Assembly: GCA_016700075.1 (NCBI GenBank)
Contig: CP065000.1
Location: 2,914,001-2,978,000 of the forward strand
From: Acidobacteriota bacterium
GTDB lineage: Bacteria > Acidobacteriota > Blastocatellia > Pyrinomonadales > Pyrinomonadaceae
Direction of reading: 5' to 3'
DNA length: 64,000 bases
The translations under genes were made by a program, and so were the position numbers. The notes below the pieces were generated by a model. The model was not told the DNA's origin and did not search any database. It worked only from the letters and a program-made list of their open reading frames with translations. The first letter of the stretch is position 1. Each line of letters opens with the position of its first letter. This document shows, piece after piece, positions 7,200 to 15,815 of this stretch.

Positions 7200-8798
7200 A
7201 TGCAGAAAGTGCTGACAGCGGCAGAGATGCGCGAGGCCGATCGGCTGACGACCGAACGCTACGGCATCCCGTCCATCATCCTGATGGAAAACGCCGCCCA
7301 CGCCGTCGCACGCGTAATCACCGACAAGCTCTGCGGCTCGGTGGAAGGGAGATCGATCCTTGTGCTCTGCGGCAAAGGCAACAACGGCGGCGATGGCTTT
7401 GCACTTTCGAGGATCCTTTGGAATCAAGGGGCAAACGTTACGGTCTGCATGATGTTTCCGGATGACGAGGTTCGCGGTGATGCAGCGGAGAATCTGCGCT
7501 TGCTACGAAGGCTGCACGAAAACCGATCCGAGCCGTTCGTCCCGACCGTCTGCTTTGCAGAGGTCGGAACCCATCGCGCATTCTTTGACAGGCTAGATCC
7601 TTTTCTTGGCCCGGACGTGGTCGTCGATGCGGTCTTCGGCACCGGATTAACGCGGCCGCTGGAAGGCGAGCTGGCGGTGCTCGCGAAACAATACAAGAAC
7701 CTCTTGACCGATGAAGATCGTCCGCTGTTTGTTTCCATCGACATTCCAAGCGGCTTGGATTCTGATTCGTCTGAACCGATCGGCGAAAGCTTTGCCGCCG
7801 ATGTGACCGTCTCGTTCACTGCTCCAAAACCTGCGAATATCCTGCCGACGGCGTTCCGCCTAAATGGTGAGCTTTTTGTTGAAAATATCGGTTCCCCGCA
7901 AGAACTAATTGATGAGCAGCCATCGCAGCTTTATTTGGCGGAACAAAGCGACGCGGCGAATTGGCTCAAGCGGACGGAGTTCTCCGCGGATTCATACAAG
8001 AACAAACGCGGACATTCGCTGATCGTTGCGGGGTCGCCGGATTATTCGGGTGCGGCTGTTTTGGCGGCGAATGCGGCGATGCGGTCGGGAGCCGGAATGG
8101 TAACACTCGCGTCTCCCGCGGATGCCAAGGCTGAGATCGCATCGCGGCTGCTGCCGGAGGTGATATTGACGACGGTCGACCCGGACGAATTTGCGGCGCA
8201 TATCGAGCGTTCGGATGCGGTCGCGGTCGGCTGCGGTTTGGACACTGAAGATGCGGCGGTCGGTGAGATCATCTGCGGGTTGATCGAAAATAGGACAAAG
8301 CCGACGATAGTTGATGCGAGTGCGCTGACTATGTTGTCGCCCGCGTCGGCAAAATTGCCGCCCGCTGACGCAGGCGGTCCTGACCTGATCCTGACGCCGC
8401 ATGAGGGTGAGTTCCTACGGCTGCTCGGGACAGATGATAGAGACGAGATAAGGGATCGGGTGTCAGCGGTGCGCGACTTTGCGAGCAAAAACGGTGTGAT
8501 ACTCGTTTTGAAAGGCGAGCGTGTTCTGATCGGCTCGCCGGATGGACGAGTCGTAGTCAATCCGACAGGGAATTCAGGCCTTGGAAAGGCGGGGAACGGC
8601 GATACGCTTGCAGGAATAGTGGCCGGATTTGTTGCTCAGGCGGTGAGAATGAAAATAGATATATTCGAAACGATAATCGCGGCGGTTTACATCGCAGGAA
8701 TGGCCGGTGACGTCGCGGAAAAGAAATTCGGCAAACGCGTGATGACAGCGTCCGACGTTCGCGAATGCCTTGTTGATGTATTTGCACAATTCGAATGA
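7200..8798 (+). CDS. nnr: bifunctional NAD(P)H-hydrate epimerase / ADP-dependent dehydratase
   Basis: Nnr repairs hydrated NAD(P)H. Residues about 1-215 are the YjeF-N epimerase (GKGNNGGDGFALSR near 57, DAVFGTGL, SIDIPSGLD); about 240-532 are the ribokinase-like dehydratase (GSPDYSGAA, LTPHEGEF, GNSGLGKAGNGDTLAG near 460 with the ADP-binding GxGD). The 532-residue length is normal for the fusion. Oddity: between the PTIVDASALT and LILTPHEGEF elements the peptide PPADAGGPD is encoded by a REP-like palindrome (8355-8384) of the type found between genes in this window. The stop overlaps the tsaE ATG by four bases (ATGA). Confidence 0.93.
   Translation: MQKVLTAAEMREADRLTTERYGIPSIILMENAAHAVARVITDKLCGSVEGRSILVLCGKGNNGGDGFALSRILWNQGANVTVCMMFPDDEVRGDAAENLRLLRRLHENRSEPFVPTVCFAEVGTHRAFFDRLDPFLGPDVVVDAVFGTGLTRPLEGELAVLAKQYKNLLTDEDRPLFVSIDIPSGLDSDSSEPIGESFAADVTVSFTAPKPANILPTAFRLNGELFVENIGSPQELIDEQPSQLYLAEQSDAANWLKRTEFSADSYKNKRGHSLIVAGSPDYSGAAVLAANAAMRSGAGMVTLASPADAKAEIASRLLPEVILTTVDPDEFAAHIERSDAVAVGCGLDTEDAAVGEIICGLIENRTKPTIVDASALTMLSPASAKLPPADAGGPDLILTPHEGEFLRLLGTDDRDEIRDRVSAVRDFASKNGVILVLKGERVLIGSPDGRVVVNPTGNSGLGKAGNGDTLAGIVAGFVAQAVRMKIDIFETIIAAVYIAGMAGDVAEKKFGKRVMTASDVRECLVDVFAQFE
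8355..8384 (-). repeat. REP-like palindrome translated inside nnr
   Basis: The minus strand reads GTCAGGACCGCCTGCG then TCAGCGGGCGGCAA: arms CCGCC/GGCGG around a GCGTCAGCG core. It is the same element as those at 57122-57151 and 45258-45286. Here it is in frame inside nnr and encodes the linker peptide PPADAGGPD. Confidence 0.65.
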
Positions 8799-9250
8799 CG
8801 GCGGCCGAAGAAAAAACGAATACGGAAAAAATATGCCGAACGCCGGAGGAAACGTTTTCATTCGGCGAGGAACTGGGCAATGCGCTGAGCGGCGGCGAGG
8901 TCATCTATCTGCATGGCGGACTCGGCGCCGGCAAGACGCTGCTGACGAAGGGAATTCTGAGCGGACTCGGCTACGACGTTGATGAGGTTTCGAGTCCAAG
9001 TTTCACGCTGGTAAATCTCTACGAGACTGATCGGTTCGCTGTTTACCACATAGATCTGTGGCGGCTCGAAAACGGCGCCGCAGATGTGGTCGGGCTCGAG
9101 GAAATATTAGAGAATGAAGATGCCGTCGTCATCATCGAGTGGGCGGAAAAGCTCGGTTCATTCAGCCCGAGACGTCAGGTTCTTGATATCTCTATCTCCG
9201 GCGATGGAGACGATCCGCGCACCGTCACCATACGCACGGAAAAAAGTTAA
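8795..9250 (+). CDS. tsaE: tRNA threonylcarbamoyladenosine biosynthesis ATPase TsaE
   Basis: TsaE is the ATPase of the TsaB-TsaD-TsaE complex that makes t6A37 in tRNAs reading ANN codons. The 151-residue protein has the Walker A motif GGLGAGKTLLTKG (about residues 40-52), SPSFTLVNLYE, YHIDLWRLE and IIEWAEKL, all typical of the family. It overlaps nnr by four bases, the nnr-tsaE pairing found in many bacteria. tsaB and tsaD are not in the window. Confidence 0.93.
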   Translation: MTAAEEKTNTEKICRTPEETFSFGEELGNALSGGEVIYLHGGLGAGKTLLTKGILSGLGYDVDEVSSPSFTLVNLYETDRFAVYHIDLWRLENGAADVVGLEEILENEDAVVIIEWAEKLGSFSPRRQVLDISISGDGDDPRTVTIRTEKS

Positions 9251-9262
9251 CATCGAAAAACT

Positions 9263-9290
9263 TTGCCGCGAATTTGCCATTTTCTATACT
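9263..9290 (+). promoter_or_regulatory. candidate promoter for ppk1
   Basis: TTGCCG (9263-9268, 4/6) and TATACT (9285-9290, 5/6) are 16 bp apart, in the 52-bp gap between tsaE and ppk1. The -10 ends 12 bases before the ppk1 ATG, so the leader would be only a few bases. No Shine-Dalgarno motif is seen. Confidence 0.4.
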
Positions 9291-9302
9291 TGAAAGTTCG
9301 AT

Positions 9303-11444
9303 ATGACGCTTTCCGGTTCACGAAATGGCAAGACCGCGGCTACGGCTGAAATAGCCGCCAGGCCGGTTCCGGCCGATCCCGGGCCGCTTTACTTCAACCG
9401 TGAGCTTAGCTGGTTGGAATTCAACCGCCGCGTTTTGGACGAGGCTGCGGACAAGAGTAATCCGCTGCTTGAACGTCTGAAATTCCTCTCTATCTTTTCA
9501 ACGAATCTTGACGAATTCTTCATGATACGTGTTTCGGGCTTGAAGGAGCAGATCGCCGAAGGTGTTGACGATCTGTCGCCCGACGGGCTGACGGCGTCGG
9601 AGCAGTTGGATCAGATCTACAAAAAGCTGCGGCCGATGCGTAAGCGCCAAACGGCTTTGCTGAACGACGAGATACTACCTCAGCTTGCCGATGAAGGCAT
9701 AACCATCGAGTCGTATGCTTCGCTGCCTGTAAAGGAAAAGAAGCTCCTCGATAAGTATTTTCACAACAATCTTTTCCCGATACTGACGCCGCAATCGGTC
9801 GATTCGAGTCATCCGTTCCCTTACATCTCAAATTTGAGCCTCAATATCGGACTTTACGTTGAGCCCGACCGCGCATCGACTCAGGCAAATCTCCGCCATC
9901 TTTTCCGACAGCGTCGCTTTACTCGCATCAAGCTGCCGCCGTCAGCACCCCGTCTGATACCGATCAACGAAAAGCGGGGTCGTTATGCATTGATCGATGA
10001 GGTCATAGCCGCAAACGCAAAAGAGCTTTTCCCGAATATGAAGGTCAGCGACGCGTTCCTTTTCCGTGTAACGCGTGATGCTGATATTGAGCTTCGAGAA
10101 GACGAGGCAGGCGATCTGTTGCGAACGCTCGAACGCGAACTGCAGCGACGTCGCGACCGTTTTCCTGTAAGGCTTGAGGTCGAGGCGAAGATGCCGGACA
10201 AAATGGTGCGGCTATTGACTTCGGGCATAGGATTGGCAAATGCAGACGTGGAAAAGGTCGAAGGGTTTGTGGATATTCCCGACCTGATGCAGCTTTATTC
10301 GCTTCGAAGGCCGCGGCTGAAGGACAGGCCGATACATCCCGTCATTCCGGCCCCGTTCCAAAAGAGCGAAAGTATTTTCGACGTCGTTCGAAAACAGGAC
10401 GTCCTGCTGCATCATCCTTATACGTCGTTCTCAACGGTCACTGATTTTATTTCGGAAGCAGCCGAAGATCCGGATGTCCAAGCCATCAAGATCTGTCTTT
10501 ACCGTACGGGCAAGGATTCGCCGATCGTCGCCTCGCTGATGGACGCAAGCCGACGAGGAAAACAGGTAACGGCATTGGTCGAATTGAAGGCCCGCTTTGA
10601 CGAAGAGAACAATATTGAGTGGGCACGCCGTCTCGAAAAGGAGGGCGTCCACGTCGTTTACGGTATCAGCACCCTAAAAACGCATTCGAAAGTACTCCTT
10701 GTCGTCCGAAAAGAGAAGGACCGTCTTGTGCGATACGTTCACGTCGCGACGGGCAACTACAATCCGACCACCGCGAAGCTCTATACCGATCTGGGATTGC
10801 TTACCTCTGAGGATGAGATCGGCGAAGATGCGACAAGTCTGTTCAATTTCCTCACCGGCTATTCGCAGCAGAACAACTATAAACGTCTAGTTGTGGCGCC
10901 TCTGAATCTCCGCGAACGGCTGATCGCACTGATCCGTCGCGAAAAGAAAAACAAGCTTGCAAAGAAGGAAGCCCGCATCATAATCAAAGCGAACGCGATC
11001 ACCGACGTCGAAGTGATCAACGAATTATATGAAGCGTCAAAGGCAGGCGTCGAGATCGATATGATAATTCGCGGCATCTGTTCGCTGCGGCCGGGCATCG
11101 CGGGTCTATCAGAAAATATACGCGTGAGGTCGATCGTTGGCAGGTTTCTGGAACACAGCCGCGTTTTCTATTTTGCGAACGGGGGCGGAGCGAATGATGA
11201 GGTTTATATCTCCAGTGCCGACATGATGAACCGCAGCTACGACCGACGAGTGGAAGTGATGGCACCGGTGCTCGACGCCGACATCAAGGCCTATATTCGT
11301 GATAAGTTCCTTGATGCGTATCTGAAAGACGCCGTCAACTGCAGCTTGCTGCATTCAGACGGGAGCTACACAAAGGTCGCGGCACGCACTTCGAGAAAAC
11401 CGAATTCGCAGATATTTTTTGTAGGCGATGATGATCTATCCTGA
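9303..11444 (+). CDS. ppk1: polyphosphate kinase 1
   Basis: PPK1 reversibly makes long-chain polyphosphate from ATP. The 713-residue protein has the N-terminal FNRELSWLEFNRRV motif, LLHHPYTSF near residue 370, THSKVLLV near 460 (the histidine that is autophosphorylated in characterised PPK1), HVATGNYN near 481 and LEHSRVFYFANGG near 617 (second essential histidine). Length and order are as in the family; the first 25 residues are a poorly conserved extension. Its last nine bases overlap the end of the convergent CYTH gene, whose family includes tripolyphosphatases. Confidence 0.95.
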   Translation: MTLSGSRNGKTAATAEIAARPVPADPGPLYFNRELSWLEFNRRVLDEAADKSNPLLERLKFLSIFSTNLDEFFMIRVSGLKEQIAEGVDDLSPDGLTASEQLDQIYKKLRPMRKRQTALLNDEILPQLADEGITIESYASLPVKEKKLLDKYFHNNLFPILTPQSVDSSHPFPYISNLSLNIGLYVEPDRASTQANLRHLFRQRRFTRIKLPPSAPRLIPINEKRGRYALIDEVIAANAKELFPNMKVSDAFLFRVTRDADIELREDEAGDLLRTLERELQRRRDRFPVRLEVEAKMPDKMVRLLTSGIGLANADVEKVEGFVDIPDLMQLYSLRRPRLKDRPIHPVIPAPFQKSESIFDVVRKQDVLLHHPYTSFSTVTDFISEAAEDPDVQAIKICLYRTGKDSPIVASLMDASRRGKQVTALVELKARFDEENNIEWARRLEKEGVHVVYGISTLKTHSKVLLVVRKEKDRLVRYVHVATGNYNPTTAKLYTDLGLLTSEDEIGEDATSLFNFLTGYSQQNNYKRLVVAPLNLRERLIALIRREKKNKLAKKEARIIIKANAITDVEVINELYEASKAGVEIDMIIRGICSLRPGIAGLSENIRVRSIVGRFLEHSRVFYFANGGGANDEVYISSADMMNRSYDRRVEVMAPVLDADIKAYIRDKFLDAYLKDAVNCSLLHSDGSYTKVAARTSRKPNSQIFFVGDDDLS

Positions 11445-11999
11445 CGTTACGTTCTTCTTTACGAAACGCGATTCGAACACACCGTTCTTTTCTTTTCCGT
11501 ATTTTGCCGTCAACCGCGGATAACCGCGGGCTTCGGTCTGCAGATCTTCGGCATCGAGCAATTTTTCAGCTTTTGTGATCTCGTCCATTTCGCCTTCGAT
11601 CTCCATGTAATAGCCGAAAGGAAGTTCGTCCAGAACGACCTCAACCTGTCCCAAACGCCATGCCTTTCGGTGCTTTTCGTAAACGATGGCAAGTTTGTAG
11701 CCCAGCTTTTGAATTATGCTCTCGGTAGCATCAACGTCCGTAATATCGGTCTCGAATTCGATCTGATGTTTGAAATCCTTTTCGAAGCCGAGCTTCTCCT
11801 TATAAGTGAGAGTCGTGCGGCGGTTGGTCTTTCTCAGGCGTAGAACTGCACCGCGTTCATCCAGTACGCCGCCGCGGTGCAGATAATTTTCCTCAAAATT
11901 CTCGTAGTCGAACTCTGCTCCGAGTTCCTCGAGTTTCGCGGTCAGCTCGACAAGTTTTCGCTTGTCGATACGATATTTTTTTTCTATTTCGACCGCCAT
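11436..11999 (-). CDS. CYTH-domain protein (class IV adenylate cyclase / tripolyphosphatase family)
   Basis: The 187-residue protein starts with EIEKKYRI, the ExExK signature of the triphosphate tunnel metalloenzymes, and keeps the alternating charged strands of the tunnel (VLRLRKTNRRTTLTYKEK, HQIEFETDI, VVLDELPFGYYMEIEG). Family members are adenylate cyclases (CyaB), thiamine triphosphatases or inorganic tripolyphosphatases; sequence alone does not choose between them. The convergent nine-base overlap with ppk1 makes a polyphosphate-related role attractive, as inference only. Confidence 0.85.
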   Translation of the reverse strand: MAVEIEKKYRIDKRKLVELTAKLEELGAEFDYENFEENYLHRGGVLDERGAVLRLRKTNRRTTLTYKEKLGFEKDFKHQIEFETDITDVDATESIIQKLGYKLAIVYEKHRKAWRLGQVEVVLDELPFGYYMEIEGEMDEITKAEKLLDAEDLQTEARGYPRLTAKYGKEKNGVFESRFVKKNVTSG

Positions 12000-12082
12000 T
12001 TAATGCTTTTTCGGTTATCCAACTGAGATTCTAATTAAAGACATCGGATAGGGCAAACACAATGTCGGACGACTCGCCGAAA

Positions 12083-12111
12083 TTGACTAAACTTTTCCAA
12101 TATTTAATACT
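12083..12111 (+). promoter_or_regulatory. candidate promoter for the bacilliredoxin gene
   Basis: TTGACT (12083-12088, 5/6) and AATACT (12106-12111, 4/6) are separated by 17 bp in the AT-rich spacer between the CYTH gene and the bacilliredoxin gene. A run of seven A follows at 12114-12120. GGGGAAAT just ahead of the ATG at 12181 may serve as ribosome binding site. Confidence 0.4.
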
Positions 12112-12180
12112 TGAAAAAAAGGTCAGGTTTCAACACGGCCTTTTGCACTTACATTTTTTAACAAACAGGGGAAATAAAAT

Positions 12181-12624
12181 ATGCCTTATCCGGAAATGAT
12201 GATACACGGGATGCGACAGGAGCTTGTTCAGCTCGGAGTTGAGGAGACTCGCACACCGGAACAAGTAGATGAAGCGGTGAAGAACACCGATGGCACGCTG
12301 ATGGTCGTGGTAAATTCGGTCTGCGGCTGCGCCGCGGGCGGTGTTCGCCCCGGCATCGCGATGGCCCTGCAGCAGGCAAATGCTAAGCCGAGCCGATGCG
12401 TAACGGTATTCGCGGGCGCCGATATCGACGCCACCGAAAAAGCTCGCGAATATTTCACGGGCTATGCTCCGTCTTCGCCGGCGATCGCATTGTTGAAGGA
12501 CGGCCAGCTTGTCAAGATGTTTGAACGCCGCGACCTCGAAGGCCGTATGCCCGCAACGGTCGCAGAATCGCTCGTTGCGGCTTTCAATGAGCATTGTTCG
12601 AACGCGGACGCAGCGGCGAACTAA
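12181..12624 (+). CDS. BrxA/BrxB family bacilliredoxin
   Basis: The 147-residue thioredoxin-fold protein matches the YphP/YqiW family end to end: MPYPEMMIHGMRQEL at the start, the redox motif CGC in VNSVCGCAAGGVRPG (about residues 47-49), VFAGADIDATEKAREYF and SSPAIALLKDGQLVKMFERR. Characterised members reduce bacillithiol mixed disulfides on proteins. The unusual Cys-Gly-Cys (not CxxC) is intact. The gene stands alone between a promoter-like sequence and a hairpin. Confidence 0.92.
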   Translation: MPYPEMMIHGMRQELVQLGVEETRTPEQVDEAVKNTDGTLMVVVNSVCGCAAGGVRPGIAMALQQANAKPSRCVTVFAGADIDATEKAREYFTGYAPSSPAIALLKDGQLVKMFERRDLEGRMPATVAESLVAAFNEHCSNADAAAN

Positions 12625-12647
12625 CCGATATTGAGAATAATTCTATT

Positions 12648-12694
12648 GCGGTCGAAGGCCTTTTGCCGTTAGAATCGGAAAAGCCTTCGGCCGC
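12648..12694 (+). terminator. hairpin between the bacilliredoxin and PilZ genes
   Basis: GCGGTCGAAGGC (12648-12659) pairs with GCCTTCGGCCGC (12683-12694) with one G-T pair; the loop is 23 bases and contains TTTT at 12661-12664. ATTCTTG follows. It could terminate the bacilliredoxin transcript, although the T tail is weak. Confidence 0.45.
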
Positions 12695-12715
12695 ATTCTT
12701 GCGCAGTTTAGATCA

Positions 12716-13162
12716 ATGTCAATAAATCAGCGTCGCCATATCAGGTTCTCGCTCGACATTCCGGCTGTCATTCAGTTTCAGTCGGGTGTTCGCCAGCCGA
12801 CGCGCCTGGAACAGATCAGCATCGGCGGCTGCTTTACAGGCTGGGAAGAGAATATCTATGTCGGCGACGAGTTCCGCATAGAGATCGAACTGCCAAACAA
12901 GAATTTTCTGCCGCTGTGGTGCAAGGCACTTTATCGATTCGAACACGCAGGCATCGGGGTCAAATTCCTCGACGTGACGCGTTTCGAGCAAGAATTGATA
13001 TCAAAGATCATCGAATCAAAGCTCGACGCAGAAGGCGTTCCGCTACAGATCGATCCTTTCACCGTGCCGCCGACATTCGTCGGAGACGATCCAACGCCCC
13101 GTATTACAGAGATCCGCCGCAAACGTGACCTGATACTCGAAAGGATAATGTCGGCTGATTGA
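12716..13162 (+). CDS. PilZ-domain protein
   Basis: A 148-residue cytoplasmic protein. RRHIRF at residues 6-11 and the later SIGG (QISIGGCF) match the RxxxR...(D/N)xSxxG signature of c-di-GMP-binding PilZ domains, although the first position of the second motif is not D or N. The domain covers about residues 1-95; the remaining 50 residues are charged and unassigned. A c-di-GMP target role is inferred; a composite PAS/GGDEF/EAL enzyme that could make or break c-di-GMP is encoded at 37862-41164. It is convergent with radA, three bases away. Confidence 0.8.
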   Translation: MSINQRRHIRFSLDIPAVIQFQSGVRQPTRLEQISIGGCFTGWEENIYVGDEFRIEIELPNKNFLPLWCKALYRFEHAGIGVKFLDVTRFEQELISKIIESKLDAEGVPLQIDPFTVPPTFVGDDPTPRITEIRRKRDLILERIMSAD

Positions 13163-13165
13163 CCA

Positions 13166-14533
13166 CTAGAATAACTCGGAGACGGCGTCATCAAGACTAC
13201 GAACGCCGATTACGCGCAGGCCGAGGAGTTTCTCCAGGCCTTTTTTGTTTGATTCGGGAAGAATTAGCTTCTTGAACCCAAGGGCCTGAGCTTCGCGGGC
13301 GCGTGCTTCTGCCTGAAGGACGCCGCGAACCTCACCGGTCAGCCCGATCTCGCCAAAAACCACGGTGTCAGCGGGAACAGGCTGATTGCGAAAGCTCGAC
13401 ATTATCGCCGCCGCCACTCCAAGGTCTGCTGCGGGCTCGTCTATCTCAATTCCGCCCGCGACGTTGATGAAAACATCCTCGCCGGAAAGGTGCAATCCGA
13501 GCTTTTTCTCAAGAACCGCGATCAGGAGCGATGTGCGGTTCTGATCAAACCCCTGCGCCATGCGTCGCCCCGAGCCGAATTTCGTACTGCTTACGAGTGC
13601 CTGAACCTCAACGAGAAGCGGACGCGTGCCCTCCATACAGGCAGTTACGACCGAGCCCGTGGCATTTTCCGGCCGCTCCTGCAGGAACATCTCTGACGGA
13701 TTGGCAACCGGTTTCAGTCCTGTTCCCGTCATCTCAAAAACGCCTATCTCATTCGCTGCGCCAAAGCGGTTCTTCGCGGCGCGGATCACGCGGTGATTGT
13801 GATGGCGGTCGCCTTCGAAATAAAGCACCGTATCGACTATATGCTCGAGTGTTTTCGGCCCGGCGATCGAGCCTTCTTTCGTGACGTGGCCTGTCAAAAA
13901 GACCGGCGTCGCGGTGCGTTTGGCGAACATCATCATCTTTGCCGCGGCATCGCGAACCTGAGATACGCTGCCGGGCGACGATTCGATCTGGTCGCTGTAA
14001 ACCGTTTGGATCGAGTCAATTATGAGGAAATCCGGCTTAAGTTTGTCGGTCTCGGCAAGGATCGCATTCAGGTTTGTTTCCGGAAGCAAGAACAGGTTCG
14101 ACGCCTCGACACCGAGCCTTTCGCCTCGCATTTTCACCTGTTTTTCGCTTTCTTCGCCTGTAACGTAAAGAACTCGTGTGCCGTTGCGGCCAAGTTTGTC
14201 CGCCATTTGCATTACGATAGTGGATTTTCCGATTCCCGGAGCACCGCCTATCAGCACGAGCGAGCCTGCGACGATGCCGCCGCCGAGAACGCGGTCAAAT
14301 TCGTCGATCCCCGATGATACGCGGCTGTCGTCCTGCGGTTCGACGTCAGAATATGACACGGGAGACGCCGCAAACGGGGCGATTCCCGGCGGCAAAGCCA
14401 GTTTGGACGGCGGCCGGTACGTCTCTTCGACGAGCGTATTCCACTCGCCGCATTCGGTACATTGACCGAGCCATTTCCGTGACTGTGCGCCGCAGTTTTG
14501 ACACGCAAAAATAGTTGAGGGCTGTTTTGCCAT
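13166..14533 (-). CDS. radA: DNA repair protein RadA (Sms)
   Basis: RadA is a RecA-like ATPase/helicase that extends branched recombination intermediates. The 455-residue protein has the N-terminal four-cysteine zinc motif (CQNCG, CTECG), Walker A GGAPGIGKST, the RadA-specific KNRFG motif, and a C-terminal Lon-like domain (SGEDVFINVAGGIEI, FGEIGLTGEVR). An upstream in-frame TTG at 14542 would add three residues; ATG at 14533, giving MAKQPSTIFACQNCG, fits the family. Divergent from the PIN/TRAM gene across a spacer holding a perfect palindrome. Confidence 0.95.
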   Translation of the reverse strand: MAKQPSTIFACQNCGAQSRKWLGQCTECGEWNTLVEETYRPPSKLALPPGIAPFAASPVSYSDVEPQDDSRVSSGIDEFDRVLGGGIVAGSLVLIGGAPGIGKSTIVMQMADKLGRNGTRVLYVTGEESEKQVKMRGERLGVEASNLFLLPETNLNAILAETDKLKPDFLIIDSIQTVYSDQIESSPGSVSQVRDAAAKMMMFAKRTATPVFLTGHVTKEGSIAGPKTLEHIVDTVLYFEGDRHHNHRVIRAAKNRFGAANEIGVFEMTGTGLKPVANPSEMFLQERPENATGSVVTACMEGTRPLLVEVQALVSSTKFGSGRRMAQGFDQNRTSLLIAVLEKKLGLHLSGEDVFINVAGGIEIDEPAADLGVAAAIMSSFRNQPVPADTVVFGEIGLTGEVRGVLQAEARAREAQALGFKKLILPESNKKGLEKLLGLRVIGVRSLDDAVSELF

Positions 14534-14581
14534 TGACAGCAAAAAGCATACAACACTGCCGCGGTTTTCTGCACTGCCGGC

Positions 14582-14595
14582 GCTCTTTAAAGAGC
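14582..14595. promoter_or_regulatory. perfect 14-bp palindrome in the radA / PIN-TRAM spacer
   Basis: GCTCTTTAAAGAGC reads the same on both strands and sits midway between the divergent starts of radA and the PIN/TRAM gene. It is the right size for a dimeric operator, but no regulator is evident. Confidence 0.35.
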
Positions 14596-14621
14596 ATTAA
14601 CCCGAAAATCCGTTTTCATGC

Positions 14622-14627
14622 TAGAAT
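14622..14627 (+). promoter_or_regulatory. candidate -10 TAGAAT that decides the PIN/TRAM start
   Basis: TAGAAT ends nine bases before the ATG at 14637. If it is the -10 box, the in-frame TTG at 14628 would lie upstream of the transcription start, so ATG 14637 is the better start and the message would be leaderless. No strong -35 is seen. Confidence 0.3.
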
Positions 14628-14636
14628 TTGCGAGGC

Positions 14637-15794
14637 ATGAAGGTTGATGTTCTCATACTTCGGATAGCATTTGTCGGGCTGCTGGTTCTGCTCGGCTATT
14701 TGCTCAATCCGTTCGAGCGGACGCATCGTTTCGGGATGGAGGCGATCACGAACGATGAGACGCGGAGGATCCTTTCTGCAATACTCGGTTTCGTCGTCGG
14801 AATGCTGATCATAGGCTTTGAGATGCGTGTTCGCCGTGCGAGCCTCAAGACGCTGATCGGAGCCGCGGTCGGCTCCATTCTCGGTATCGTCGGGGCGTTT
14901 TTGATCGGCGTTTTGATCTCAATTCAAAAGGAAGCTGCCGTTTCTGCTGAGATGCAGACGTTCTTGACCATCGCTCTGGCTTTTTTCATGGGCTACGTCG
15001 GGCTGATGGTCGGTGCCGCAAAAGGCGACTATATCGACCTTTCGGCTCTCGGCGGTGTTTTCAGTGACAAGAATCTAAAACGCGACTACAAGCTGCTTGA
15101 TACCTCGGTCATTATCGACGGCCGCATAGCCGATGTCGCGGAAACAGGATTTTTGGGCGGTTCGATAATAATCCCGAATTTCATCCTGACTGAACTTCAG
15201 CAGGTCGCTGATTCTGCCGATTCCTCAAAACGCCAACGCGGCCGACGCGGTCTCGATATGCTGCAGCGGCTCCGGAATAACACCAAACTCGATATTCAGA
15301 TCGTTGAGACAGACTTTCCGGCGGTTAAAGAGGTCGATCTAAAGCTTATCGAACTCGGTCAGCAGCTTGACGCCGTTATTGTTACCAATGATTTCAATCT
15401 GAACAAGGTAGCCCAGCTTCGCGGTGTCGATGTTCTCAATATCAACGAACTCGCCAATGCATTGAAACCGGTCGTTCTGCCCGGCGAGGCGATGCGGGTC
15501 TATATCTTGAAAGAGGGAAAGGAATTCAACCAAGGCGTGGCTTATCTGGACGACGGAACGATGGTCGTGGTTGACGACGCTCGCCGTTTGATCGGAAAAA
15601 CTGCCGATATCGCCGTAACCAGCGTGCTCCAGACGACCGCGGGCAAGATGATCTTCGGCAAGCTGTGGGAAGACAAAGAGGAAGCGAACGGCAATACCGA
15701 ATCCACATTTTCCATTCATGATTCCCGCTCTGTCGGCTTTCGGCGGGCGACGCGGGAACTCCGGCAGGCAACGATCATCGAAGAGATCGATTAG
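14637..15794 (+). CDS. membrane-anchored PIN/TRAM-domain protein (YacL-like)
   Basis: Four hydrophobic segments fill residues about 1-120; a PIN domain follows (LLDTSVIIDGRIADV near 155, ILTELQQVAD, VIVTNDFNLNKVA with conserved acidic residues), then a TRAM domain (about 280-350, GEAMRVYILKEGKEFNQGVAYL). This is the layout of the YacL family, presumed membrane-tethered RNases of unknown substrate. It is followed by ispD and ispF, an arrangement also known from Bacillus (radA-disA-yacL-ispD-ispF); disA is absent here and radA is divergent. Confidence 0.88.
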   Translation: MKVDVLILRIAFVGLLVLLGYLLNPFERTHRFGMEAITNDETRRILSAILGFVVGMLIIGFEMRVRRASLKTLIGAAVGSILGIVGAFLIGVLISIQKEAAVSAEMQTFLTIALAFFMGYVGLMVGAAKGDYIDLSALGGVFSDKNLKRDYKLLDTSVIIDGRIADVAETGFLGGSIIIPNFILTELQQVADSADSSKRQRGRRGLDMLQRLRNNTKLDIQIVETDFPAVKEVDLKLIELGQQLDAVIVTNDFNLNKVAQLRGVDVLNINELANALKPVVLPGEAMRVYILKEGKEFNQGVAYLDDGTMVVVDDARRLIGKTADIAVTSVLQTTAGKMIFGKLWEDKEEANGNTESTFSIHDSRSVGFRRATRELRQATIIEEID

Positions 15795-15815
15795 CAACAA
15801 CAACTGCTGAATGTA

